Notes under the pieces: model-generated
The model's input: only the letters and a program-made list of their open reading frames with translations
Database searches by the model: none
What the model was told of the DNA's origin: nothing
Assembly: GCA_009363875.1 (NCBI GenBank)
Contig: CM018691.1
Span: forward strand, 40,681,253-40,745,252
DNA: 64,000 nucleotides
Origin: Mikania micrantha
Lineage: Eukaryota > Streptophyta > Magnoliopsida > Asterales > Asteraceae
Direction of reading: 5' to 3'
In this document: positions 9,388-21,175 of the stretch, one piece after another
Layout: each line of letters starts with the position of its first letter
How positions within the stretch are numbered: the first letter of the stretch is position 1
Program-made: the position numbers and the translations under genes

Positions 9388-12305
9388 ATGGAGGATTTAG
9401 CACCCATGGCAAACCAGAATCATCGTATTCAGACTCTACTGTTGACAGAGAATAAGACGGGGAACTCCAATAAAACTCCCAAGTTACTGACCTTAGATGA
9501 TTATCCTCACTGGAAGTATAGGTTTGAGATTCACATTAATGGGGTGGATACAAATCTATGGATGATGATAGAAGGAGGTTATCTGAGGCCTTTGAATGAA
9601 GGTGGTACTCCCATGCTAGTCACACGGATGACTGAGCCTCAAAGGAAGCTTTATGACTATGAGAAGAAAGCTTATGCTATTTTGTCACAGTCCATTGCTA
9701 CTGATATCTTCCATCAGTTTAGACAGTTTACATCTTCCAAGTACCTATGGGATGCTTTGCAACAAAGATATGAAGGGAATGATGCTTTAAAGAGTATCAA
9801 GTCAAAAGCATTGAGAAAGGAATTCAATAGCTTTATGTATGTGGGAAATGAGTCACTGGATGAGCTGATTGCTAGGTTTTATCATCTTTTGAGAGAGTTA
9901 TTCAATCATGAGGTCAAGACGACTACTCAAGAGAAAATTCAGTGTTTGGCGGATGCTCTACCTCCAAAATGGGAGTCATTCTTGATGGTAATCAAGCAGA
10001 ACCAGATGTTGACACATATGGATATCAATGATTTCATTCAGAAGCTGAAAGAGCAGGAGATAGAAAACAAATGGAAAGCCAAGAGAGTAGCTCAAGTTCA
10101 GGACCCCTCCTTATACTATTCTACTCCCACAGTTGATAAATCCACTAATCATGCTCCTCTGAAGACTGCTTTCGTTTCTAAGACATCTGAAGCTCCATCT
10201 ACTGCTCAGATTCATTTCAGTCAATCATCTTCAACCAGTTCCAAAAAGAGCATCATCAGCCTACTGCTAGTCTGAAAACAGACAACTTTGACAAGGTCAC
10301 TGTGGAGATTGCTAAAGAGCATATGGGTCTTTTTTCTACATTGGTTAGCTCATATGATGGGTTAGTTGCTGGTCAGATTGGTAATCCTTATCTGACCAAT
10401 GATGACTATTCTCAGATAGATCCTGATGACATGGAAAGAATTGACATTATGTGGGCGTTGGCAAGTGCTGTTAAGAGAGCTAAGGAGTTTGTGAAGAGGA
10501 CTGGGAAAGATATAAATTTAAACAAGGAGTCTAATTTTGGATTTGATATGGCATCGGTGACATGCTACAACTGTGGAGAGAAGGGTCATTTTTCCAGACA
10601 ATGCAAGCAACCTAAGAAAGCAGAAAACAAGAATCCATTCCAGCATCAAAAATCTTCTACTGCAAATCCAGAAAGGAGATTAGTCCCCATTGATTCTCTT
10701 ACTCAAGCTGGATCTTCATCTTCTGCAAGCAAAGCTTTAATGGTACAACAGGATGAAGTGGTGAACTGGGATTTCAGATTCAATGTTGATAAAGAAGAAC
10801 AAGATAAAGCATGTGTGGCTGAGATTCAACAAGCTGAAGATCTAGGTGAGGAAAGTACTCAGGAAGACTCTATGGTGAATGATGATAAAGTCTCAAGTTC
10901 AGAATCAGATAGTGTGACAGATTCAGACACTCAAGATTCTGATGCTGAAACTGATGACTCCACTACTCAGTTTGCTTTGATGGTAAACTCTTCTGCTTCA
11001 TCAGAGTCTGAGCAGGTATACACTGATTGTTCATCTTCTCATTCTGAGTGTTTTAATTGTGTTGACCTTAGAAGTAAGGTTCTTGCTTATCATAAACATA
11101 ACAATGACTTGTTGAACGATCTTGACTTGTGCATTGAAGCAAACAAAATTTTAAAATCTAATGAAAAATATTTTCAAGTTAAAATTCATCTTTTAAACAG
11201 ACAATTGCATGAGGCTGAGATTGTCGTGCTGAACAAGCAAGATGCTATAACTTCTTATCTCAATACCATCAATGAGATCAAGAAGAAGTTAGCAATAGTC
11301 GAGTGTGACTATGAGACCCTAGGACAGAAGCTCAAGAGCTGTGAGAGCTCATCTTATATTATTAAGCACATAATCAGCAGAGGTACTGATCAACAGGGAA
11401 CGGGAAAGGTTAACTATCAGAATTGTCCTCCACCAATCCTCAACGCCTTTGTCAATACACCAAATGACAAAGATGTTAAGGATTTTCAAGTCACTACTCC
11501 ATTAGTAATTGATCCAATTGGACTGATTACTAATCCGAGTTCATCAAAGTCTGAGGGATCTCGGGTGGATGGAATAGTTGAATATTGGGTCTCAGATTAT
11601 GAGGATGAATCAGATTATTCACCTAAGAATAGTCCTACTCAGAATCAAACCCCTGATGTCATGAAATGTTACCCAATCTGTAACTCAAAGATTTACAAAG
11701 AATTGTGCTTTGTAAAAGCTTCACAAGAGTCTGAAGCTAAGTGTGTTACCAGATCAACTTTTGTTGGTAACAAAGGGACAAAAGGATTGGGTTTTAATCC
11801 AGACAATCAGAAAACAAATGTTTTTAAATCAAATAAAAAATTATTTTCTGATTTAAAACATTTTCATAAGAAGGGTGAAAAAGTTTGTTTTGAATGTGGT
11901 GAATATGGGCACATTGTGAGATTTTGCCCTCACTTGATCAAGCCAAATGTTGTTCCTTTCAGAAAATTGAATTCTGCTTTCAACAAACCAGTAAAATCTG
12001 TAACTAGGCCTGTTCAAACAAAACCCAAACAACCAGTTCAGATTAAAACTTTAGACAAGGGTAAAGGAAAAATTGAAACTTTGGATGTTTCAAATGTGCT
12101 TAAAGTTAACCAAGCAAAACCATCATCCATTTATCTGAAAAACTCTTTTAATAAAAATGCAATCTGGAAAGTTAAATCATCTGAGGATTCTGTTCCAACT
12201 ATCTCAGATAAATCTCTTTCAGATGGTAAATGGATTGATGTATGGATCCGAGACTCTCTGGGTCAACCCAAGACTGTAAAGGCTTGGGTTCCCAAAGTGA
12301 ACTGA
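9388..12305 (+). pseudogene. Sirevirus Gag, frameshifted
   Basis: Large Copia gag starting at ATG 9388 (MEDLAPMANQ). The capsid half (UBN2/DUF4219-type, with DDYPHWKYRF near nt 9500) runs in one frame to about 10240; the continuation is in another frame from there to the TGA at 12303-12305, so one small indel lies at about 10200-10250. The second half holds zinc knuckles CYNCGEKGHFSRQC (near 10563) and CFECGEYGHIVRFC (near 11886), an acidic serine-rich stretch (10830-11050) and a probable coiled coil (11060-11340). Joined length would be about 970 residues, long for Copia but usual for Sireviruses. It would form particles and bind element RNA in the cytoplasm. Gag identity is sure; loss of function is likely. 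Confidence 0.9.
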
Positions 12306-12324
12306 TTGTATCTGTTGTGTGTAG

Positions 12325-15300
12325 GTTGCCCCAAAATCTGGAGTTAACAGCAATTGGATAGTCGATAGTGCGGCTTCCAGGCACATGACTGGTGATATTT
12401 CTTTGCTTACCAATGTGAATGCAGTTTGTGGTAGATATGTTGCATTTGCCGGAGATAAAGGTGGATTTATTACAGGAGAGGGAATTCTGACCAATGGTCA
12501 AGTGTCCTTTGATAATGTCAGATATGTTAAACAGTTGGAAAACGACCTCCTGTCAGTTTCACAAATTGTGACAAAGAGTACAAGGTTTTATTTGATGAGT
12601 CAAAATGCTACATCCTTAAACAAGGTGTTAAGATACCTGAAGATTGGATTTTGATGTCTGCTCCCAGAAAGCAAGATTTGTATGTTCTCAACATGGCCAC
12701 AGCTTCAACTACATCATCCACATCTTCATGTTTTATGTCAAAAGCAACAGAAAAAGATTCAATTCTTTGGCATAAGAGGATGGGTCATTTGAGTCTATGC
12801 AAGATGAATCACCTGGTACACAATCATCTGGTTGAAGGAGATAGTCTGAAAAACTTCAAGCTGTCTGATATCTGTGTATCTTGCAAGAAAGGGAAGCAAA
12901 CAAAGCAGCCTCACAAATTGAAGAAATTCCATTCAATCAATGTTCCTCTAGAGCTTCTCCATATGGATCTATTTGGTCCAGTGAACCGGAAGAGTATAGC
13001 TGGAGATCAATACTGTCTTGTCATCACAGACGAATATTCCAGATACTCTTGGGTTTTCTTTTTGAAGGAGAAATCTGAAACATTTGAGTGTATTCAAGTT
13101 TTGATTACCAAACTTGAATCACTTTATAAACTCAAAATTCGTCGGCTTCGAACAGATAATGGAACGGAGTTCAAAAATCACAACATGGAAAATTTCTGTA
13201 ATGCACGAGGAATTGTGCAACAGTTTAGTGCTCCATATGTTCCTCAAATGAACGGCGTTGCTGAACGTAAAAATAGGACATTGATTGAGGCTGCTAGGAC
13301 CATGCTTGCTGATTCCTCTTTGCCGGTTCAGTTCTGGAATGAAGCTGTAGCTAATGCTTGCTATACCCTGAACCAGGTTCTTATTGTGAAAAGACATGGG
13401 AAGACTTGCTTTGAACTGCTACATAACAGAAAGCCAAATATTAAGTATCTTGAACCGTTTAGTGCACCATGCACTATGCTTAAGAAACATGAGCAGGGCA
13501 AGTTCAATGAGAAGGTGGAAGAAGGGTACTTTCTTGGGTATAGCACTCCAAATAAAAGAGTTTACAACATTTCAACTCATAATGTGGAGGAGTGGTACCA
13601 TGTTGATGTTCAGAAAAATTCTATGCCCCCACCTGGAAAAGGCCCAGATTGGATGTTTGATTATTCCAGTCTTTTTGATTCATTCAATATGCCCCCCATG
13701 TATTCAGATAAAGATGTTGTTGTTCAAATGCTGTATGATGCACAAAATGCACTTGATGAATCCTTTCAACCTTCATATGCATCTGTTCCAACTACACTGA
13801 TAAATGATGACAGCTCAGACACAGATGACAATCATTCTCATCCGGCTGCTCCTGAACCAGTTGTTGATAATCTTGTACCAGGTCTTGAGGATTTGAATAT
13901 GAATAACTTAGATCCTGAGGTTGAGGTTCCAGCTCATCCTGTTGGAAGAATTAATCGTATTCATCCTCAAGATAACATTATTGGGAGTCCTTTGGATGGA
14001 GTGAAGACTCAAAATCAGATCTCTTCAGGCGGTCTTGCTGATATTCTTGATTTTGCTGATGTAAGCTTTTGTGCTCATTCCTGTTTTATTTCTCAAGTTG
14101 AACCACGTACTGTCACTGAAGCTCTCAAGGAAGAATCATGGGTTGATGCCATGCAAGAAGAATTTCTGCAGTTCAAAAAGTTAGGTGTTTGGCAAGTGGT
14201 GGACAAACCCAAAGGTGCTAAAGTCATTGGCACTCGATGGGTTCTTTGTTGCAAGAAAGATGATCACGGGATCATCGTGCGAAACAAGGCACGTCTGGTG
14301 GTTCAAGGATACAGACAGATAGAAGGTTTGGACTACAATGAGGTGTTTGCTCCGGTTGCTCAACTCGAAGCAATTCGTATTTTCTTGGCTTATGCATCCT
14401 TTAAGAAGTTTAAGGTTTATCAAATGGATGTCAAGAGTGCATTCCTTCATGGTGTGATCAGTGAAACTGTATATGTCAGTCAACCTCCCGGGTTTGAAGA
14501 TCCATTACATAGATACCAAGTCTACAAGCTAGACAAGGCCTTGTATGGATTGCACCAGGCTCCGCGGGCGTGGTATGAGACACTTTCTACTCACCTTCTG
14601 AACAACGGGTTCAGAAGAGGTGTCATTGACTGCACATTATTCATTCGAGAAAAGGATGGTGACTTACTCTTGGTGCAAGTATATGTGGACGACATCATCT
14701 TCGGTTCAACAAATGATGATCTGTGCAGAGACTTTGAAAAGGTTATGAAAGAGAAGTTTGAGATGAGCTCAATGGGAGAGATGAAATTTTTTCTGGGATT
14801 ACAAGTAGATCAGTCTGAGGCAGGAATCTTCATTCATCAAACCAAATATGTTGGGGATATACTGAGCCGGTTCAGTATGTCTGATGCAAAACCTGCTGGT
14901 ACCCCACTGGCTGTCAATCACGGGATTACACCAGATGAAAAGGGGGAGTTAATTGATGCTACTTTGTACCGAGGAATGATTGGGTCTCTTATGTATCTTA
15001 CTGCTTCTCGGCCAGACATCAAGTTCGCCACATGCTTGTGTGCACGGTATCAATCAAAACCAAGAGTCTCCCATCTCATTGCTGTCAAAAGGATTATGCG
15101 TTATCTGAAGGGTACATCGGAACTTGGCTTATGGTACCCTAATGATGATAACTTTGAGCTTACTGCATATAGTGATTCAGATTATGGTGGATGCAAGAGA
15201 GATTTCAAATCAACATCTGCAGGATGTCAGTTCTTTGGAAACCGATTAGTCACCTGGCAGTGCAAGAAACAAACGTCGGTGTCTACTTCAACCTGTGAAG

Positions 15301-15656
15301 CTGAATACATTGCCGCTGCTAGTTGTTGTTCTCAAATCATCTGGATTCAACAACAACTCAGGGACTATGGGTTACATTTTTCTAACACTCCTATATATGT
15401 TGATAATACTGCTGCCATAGCTGTCACTAAAAATCCTGTTCAGCACTCCAAAACCAAACACATCGACATTAAATATCACTTCATACGTGATTGTTTTGAA
15501 AAGAAATTAATCGATGTAGTGAAAATTCACAGCGACCACCAAAAAGCAGATCTTTTTACAAAAGCATTTGACAAACCCAGATTTTTATATCTGTTATCGG
15601 CTAATCGTGTTTTTCAAAAGGCTGAAGTTCAATCCTCATCTGAGTCTAACAAATGA
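12325..15656 (+). pseudogene. Sirevirus Pol: protease, integrase, RT, RNase H
   Basis: Protease begins after the gag stop in a different frame (VAPKSG near 12325) with active-site region VDSAASRHMTG (12361 area), where the usual D-S-G reads D-S-A. A one-base loss near 12567 shifts the frame; the remainder runs open from TTG 12651/ATG 12654 to TGA 15656. In order: the GAG-pre-integrase zinc region (HKRMGH, then CVSCKKGK), the integrase triad (D in HMDLFGP, D in RTDNGTEF, E in GVAERKNR), reverse transcriptase with YVDDIIFGS (14682), and RNase H (YSDSDYGGC, CEAEYIAAA, VDNTAAIA). The 1,000-residue integrase-RT-RNase H part is unbroken, the best preserved coding stretch in the window. It would copy RNA to DNA and integrate it. 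Confidence 0.92.
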
Positions 15657-16102
15657 TCATCACTTTTCTTAGCTAGTATTTGTTTTTGTTTCTTTTAGTT
15701 CAGTCTTTAAATTTTTCATGTATAGTTTATTTTCTTCATCAAAAACTCAAAAAGATTTTCCGTTTTTAGGTTTTTAGGGGGAGATATTCTGTTAATTGAA
15801 AAACCAAAAACAATAGAAAAATTAAAAAATTGAGATGGTCTTGCTGTATAAAGTAATACATTAATCTATCATGTCATAGAAGCAGAAGTGAATGTATGAG
15901 CTGAAATCACAAGAGAATTGTGATGGGATGTACTGATAGGCTGACTATACAGAATGAATAAACAATTTGTGATAACTTAGAAAGTTTGATATGTGGGATC
16001 CATTTTATAAAATCACTTGAGTGAGAAACGGTTTTTGACTCAAATCAAGCATACACGTGTCATCATGAAATCAAATGAGGTTTCAAACGAAGAAAAATAA
16101 AG

Positions 16103-16221
16103 GCAAGCTGGTATTAAGCTTGAAGAAAATCAAAAACAAGCTGGTATTAAGCTTGATGAAAAACAAAAACAAGCTGGTATTAAGCTTGAAGAAAACCTAA
16201 TGCAATCTTGTATTAAGCTTG
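16103..16221 (+). repeat. Tandem repeat, CAAGCTGGTATTAAGCTTGA x4
   Basis: Four imperfect units of about 36 bp, each with the core CTGGTATTAAGCTTGA followed by an A-rich linker. The last unit is diverged (CTTGTATTAAGCTTGA). Function unknown. Confidence 0.8.
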
Positions 16222-16848
16222 AGAAATACTTAAACAAATTAAGTTCGATTCCATATATGTGCCATATTGCTGGGACGGACCTAGCTGAAGCCATCCATTT
16301 GGATAGAACGAGAAAAATACAAAAAGATAATAATGTTTGAATCTTATTTGATTCATGATGACTGGTTTTAAGATATGTAGAAATGAGTTTTGAACTGATT
16401 TTGATCTTAAATGGTGAAAAGAAATGGGGAACTCAATCAGAAAATATGAGTGATCATAAAGTTTGTTTAGTAGTTGTGTATTGTTTGGTTTAATTTTGGA
16501 CAAACATATCAGTAATCGTATCATAATAGAATTGTGTTTGAAGTAAAAGCATTTATTGAAGACAATGTGATGTGATTAGAGATATGTGTTAGCTTATTAA
16601 TGGACTTCTCACAAAAACATGTTTTGTTTGTCTTTAGTTACTATTTGTACAGTCGTAGTAGTTGTTTTAGAAAAATACAAAAAGATTTTCTATTTTAAAT
16701 TTCATTTTAGATGATCATTTGTAGAGTCGGATGTCTGTCATATCTGAATCCTGAACCAACCAGACATATCTTCATAAATTGTCAAAAGTTTGTTGTTCAA
16801 AATGCTATATATTGAAAAATTTGAGTTTTGGGTGTTAACATCTCTCAT

Positions 16849-17580
16849 TCGTCCGAATGAGAGGTAAAATTCATTCATTCGGCCGAATGACCTCATTCTA
16901 CGAATGAGTCATTCGATCGAATCAATCAAACCAAGTTTTTCTCATTCGAAGAATGAGGTGTGTCGAATGTCTCATTCGACATTCTTATTCGGCGAATAAG
17001 TGTTGCCGAATGACCTCATTCGTAAAACGCATTCGTCGAATGAGACTGATTTTCAACTGACCTTTCGTCTAGCGCATTCGGCGAATGAATGTGGCTATAT
17101 AAGAGTCCTTCGGCCGAATGAAGTTCATTCGACCTCTTTTTTTTTCGCCACATCTGTGTGTTCTCATTCGCCGAATATCATTTTATATCCTTCGAATCGA
17201 TTTCCTGTGTTTATTATTAACCCTGCTTCTGATCATCACGTTCTACTTCATATCAGGTACTGGGAGAATCATCGAGAACATATCAGATTTTAGTTTCTAG
17301 GGTTTTGTTAATCACCTTCCAAATAAATGATCAAAATGGACTTGAAATCATTAAAGACTTGTTTTAAAAACCTTAATCGGTCGATTCTGAGCATGTTTAT
17401 GAAGATTTTGTGGACTGATTTGAATGTTTTGAAAAAGGGGATTTTTGAATTCAAACTGGCGAATGACTAGCTTAGCTTATATCTCATTCGGCGAATGATG
17501 CCTATTCGACGAATGAATTCCATTCGACATATGGGTCATTCCACCAAAGGTCTCATTCGGCCGAATGAAACTCATTCGAC
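16849..17580 (+). repeat. CATTCG/CGAATG palindromic motif arrays
   Basis: Two dense groups, 16849-17131 and 17458-17580, of inverted CATTCG...CGAATG motifs, including perfect CATTCGGCCGAATG at 16876-16889 and 17554-17567. They resemble the motif group upstream of TATA in this element's own LTR. A TATATAAG follows the first group (near 17095), as in the LTR, so the array may be a second promoter for the 3' ORF; that is inference. Confidence 0.7.
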
Positions 17581-17645
17581 CAAATTGTTTAAATCTAATT
17601 CTGTTTTCTGATTTCTGTTTTCTGTTCAACTGAATTGCACTAACA

Positions 17646-17669
17646 TGTTTATTTCTTCTGTTGTTCAGT
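17646..17669 (+). promoter_or_regulatory. Probable 3' splice site before the extra ORF
   Basis: TTTATTTCTTCTGTTGTTCAG ends at 17668, one base before the ATG at 17670. A pyrimidine-rich run plus CAG this close to the start suggests that the 3' ORF is made from a spliced subgenomic RNA. Not proven. Confidence 0.5.
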
Positions 17670-20600
17670 ATGGCAGGTTACAAGTCTGTCCCCAAGCATA
17701 ACATCTGTGCTCATTTGGATCTCAACACACCGAACTCCAAACACTACTCAGAGATTATTACTTTTCTTCGGCGTTCGAGGATTTTCACAGCGATATCTAC
17801 TGTACATGTACCTTACCATTCTCACCAGCAAGAATTCTGGTCTTCCGCAGACATAGATTGTGAGGCTGAGCCTACAGTTATTAGAGGGAAGGTGCAAGGA
17901 CACGATGTTGTCGTATCTGCTGAGCACATAAGGAGAGTGTGTGGATTTCAGGATACTCCCGATCAGCCATCTCTGCTAGATCGTTTCTTAGTTCGTGGGT
18001 GCTTTCTAAGATGCAAGTACGAGGGTGATATTGGAGCAGGAATCCTCAACAAAGCATTCATGTCTCCTCAATTCAAATATCTCGCTCACGTTCTAGTTCA
18101 CTGTCTCGGGTCGAGGAGAGGTGGATTCGATGATATGCGAGAGACAATACAGTGTGCGTTTGCTGCGTTGGTGCTGAACAAGCCATTCAACTTCTCCGAG
18201 ATGATTTTTATACACATGAATGAGAACGTTGTCTTGAAGGGAGACAAGAAATTTCTGATGTACCCTCGATTTCTGCAGCAGCTTATAGATGCTCAAGTTC
18301 CTGATCTGTCAAAGATCAATGATGATATTGTTCGTCTAGAGCATATGAATGACACCACTCTGAACAGAGTCTTGTCATACAGAGGGAAAGAGAGAAAGCC
18401 AGCTATCCGATCTTTATTTGGTCATCTCTCTATAACAGATTATCGAGCTCCTGTTGGTCGTAGATGGAGGCACGATGATTCTGATTCTGATGTTGAGGAC
18501 ATTGTTGTACCAGATGATGGTGGTGATAGTGATGGAGGAGATGATGGTGACGATGCAGGTGGTAGTGGTGCAGGAGGTGGTGAAAGCTCAGTGATTGTGT
18601 GCACTGCAGCTGTTAGTTCTGTATTGGTGAGTGCAGGTGTAGGTGACATAACCACTGCGGCTGATGTGAGCATGGTTGATGTTGGTGGTGTTGTTGTTGG
18701 TAGTGATGTTGTTGTTTCTACAGCTCAAGAAGAAGATATAGATGTTGATTCTCTCTTAGAGTTGGATTTCTTGACTACCACCACAGTTACCACTTCTGCT
18801 TCTCTTGATGCTACAGTTCCTCATGCTACAGAAGGTGATGATGAGTCAGAGGACTCTAGTGAGGATGATGGTGTAGCTGGAGAAGGTGATGAAGATAGTA
18901 CTGATTCTGATGATCTTATTGAGGATGGTTATGAGAAGGTTATGGTTGGTGGAAGGATGGTTGTGAGGAAGAGGAAGAGGAGTGAAGAGGAGATAGAGGA
19001 GATTACTGATCCTTCTTTTATTCCCGAGTTTGATTTATCTCCTCCACCTCGGTCTTCTGCTTCAGTTACAGTGGCTGTTTCTGCTGCCACTTCTCAGCCT
19101 ATATCCTCCCGAGCAGGAAGAGGGAAGAGATCCAGGTTCTCTTTTCAGAGGAGGTCAGAACTGACTACAGCTGCTACAACTACTGTTACATCAGTAGCAG
19201 CTGTTTCAGTTTCTTCACTGACACGGTCAAGGGCTGTTCCCTCACATACTATTATTGCCCCGCTGACCACTCCTATTACCCATGATCCAGTGTATGTTGC
19301 TGCTTCTGCTGGCCCCTCTACATCTCGAGCTGACATGTTCATACCTACTGTTTCAGTTGTTGATCAGCTGAGCACACTGAACAGTATGGTTCTGAGACTG
19401 ATGGAGAGAAACATGGAGCAGGAGAACAAGATATCTCAGCTCACTCAAAGGATCAATGATCAGGATGCCTTGTTGCTGCAGGCTGCTGATCAACGAGCTG
19501 ATCTTAGATCTCGTTCTGCTCAACAAGAAGAGCAGCTGCTGAAGTATATAGATGAGCATAACCAGTTGGCCATGACTGCCACTGGTTTCAATGAAAGGAT
19601 TTTGCTTTTAGAAGCTGAGAATGCTCGACTTGCTGAATTTGTTGAAAGTTCCAAGGAAAGCACTCCCAGGCTTGAGGGTACTGCAACCCGATCCGATGAT
19701 TCAGATTCAGAGAAAAAGAAGGAAGAGGAAGATGAAGAAGAGGAAGAAAAGGAAGAAAAATCTGATGAGGAGAAGGTCGATTATGAAAAGTCTGATCAAG
19801 ATGATGATCTGGACGGATCGGGGAGTGGGTCTTCTGAATCATCCAGTACTGATGACGATGATAACGATGACGATCAAGCCCCTCCATCTGAGATCCGATC
19901 CAAAAAGGCAAATGACAAAAAGCAACAGGCTACTCCTCCATCTCCTCCAGCACAAACTGAAGAACCAACAGCTACTGAGGAAGTCGAAGCTGTGCCTGTG
20001 AGACGTCAACTGGATGAAACACTCACTATGATTCTTGACGCTCAAGGCATCATACAGCACTCAGTCAGCTATGACAAGGAGGAGGGAGAAATTATACACT
20101 GCTTGACAAAGGAACAAATTGCTGAATTGTTCAGGTTAAATCCTGATGAGGTTATCACTGATGATACCTCTATTCCTATTATAGATGAGCCTGAGCCAGA
20201 AATTTTTGAAGATATTGATGAAGTGATTTTGGAGGATATCACTGATGAGGAATATCCCAAGTACACATCGACTGAGGATGAGTTGCCTACATTCACTGAA
20301 CCATTTGATCAAGAAACAGAGGATCTTCTGGTCAGATATCTGGAAGAGCAAGTTGAAGCCAGCAAATCCGAAGCCGATGAACAAAAGAAAAGAAAAGAAG
20401 AATGGGAGGCCTACTGGGTGGCATTGAAGAAACAGAGCACCGAGAAGATGCCAGCAACACACAAGAAAGTTTACATGACCAAAGGCTACAAAGCTAGAGG
20501 TCAAATCTTGAGCTGGGCATACTTTCATGACCTCGGTTGCTATGCAGTGAAAAGAGAAAAGGGAATTGATTACTTCAAGCACCCTCATGACTTCAAGAAG

Positions 20601-21155
20601 TTACCGGGCTTTGAAGTAAATCAATTAGCACGTCTGAAGTTACTGTACAGTGAAGACTCAGGAATGTCTGCCTGGTTTTCTAGGCAAATTCAGTATGAGT
20701 ACAGAAAGAGATGGGTGAACTTTCAGCCCCAGCAGCCTGAACGTTATTACTTGCCAGAAATTAACGGAGATACCCGTAAGCATAAGGTTATCCTGAAGTG
20801 GCTTCCCCCTAGAGTTTTGAAGAAGATTCCTTTACCGAAAATGCGACAAGACTTTATGGATGGCTTCTAATGGTGGTATTATAATGGGCGCACTGGCGAG
20901 GCTGTGATAGTTTTGTGCAAGGATAAACAGTGGGAGACTGTAAGGATATTTGATCCTATGTGGCTGACTAACCTATCTCACAATGATGTTCAAGCTTTGT
21001 TTAGGCACCAAATTTTCATTGATGTTCATGACATGGTGCAAGCTTTGCATTTTATGAGAGTGATCCGTCTCTGCAGCATTTTCAAGATCCACGCTGGAGC
21101 AGACTGGAAAGCTATATCGGAAAACTATTTCAAGAAAGACACTTCCAAGAGTTGA
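17670..21155 (+). pseudogene. Sirevirus extra 3' ORF ('env-like'), one internal stop
   Basis: Starts at ATG 17670 (MAGYKSVPKH) and runs to TAA 20868-20870; the same frame continues past this single stop to TGA 21155 and keeps the same kind of sequence (WWYYNGRTGE onward), so the intact protein was about 1,160 residues. Parts: a globular N-terminal domain (about 1-250, with EFWSSADID and FLMYPRFLQQ), a Ser/Asp/Val-rich linker, a basic patch (RKRKRS), a coiled coil (about 560-665), a Glu/Asp/Lys/Ser-rich stretch (about 675-745), and a charged C-terminal domain. I see no signal peptide and no membrane segment, so an envelope role is not supported by the sequence. Similar composite-plant ORFs are often mislabelled as synaptobrevin/longin proteins (memory). 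Function unknown. Confidence 0.85.
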
Positions 21156-21160
21156 ACAAG

Positions 21161-21175
21161 GTCCAAGGGGGAGTT
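21161..21175 (+). other. Sirevirus polypurine tract
   Basis: GTCCAAGGGGGAGTT sits directly before the 3' LTR start at 21176 and would prime plus-strand DNA synthesis. Confidence 0.85.

Larger units (their letters stand above)
15657..17669 (+). other. Non-coding spacer between pol and the 3' ORF
   Basis: Two kilobases without a credible gene. It begins with a polypurine-like tract TTTTTAGGGGGAGATA (near 15772), a position known for Sireviruses. It then holds a four-unit tandem repeat (16103-16221), AT-rich sequence, two CATTCG arrays and, just before the next ORF, a strong 3' splice site. The short ORFs called in it are in AT-rich or motif-rich sequence and look like chance. Confidence 0.75.

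Noticed and set aside
18440..20588. Several reverse-strand ORFs opposite the Sirevirus 3' ORF
   Set aside because: Shadows of the acidic and serine-rich codons of the sense ORF.
17670..21155. Reading the extra ORF as a true envelope glycoprotein
   Set aside because: No signal peptide, no membrane segment, no cysteine pattern; only its position fits.
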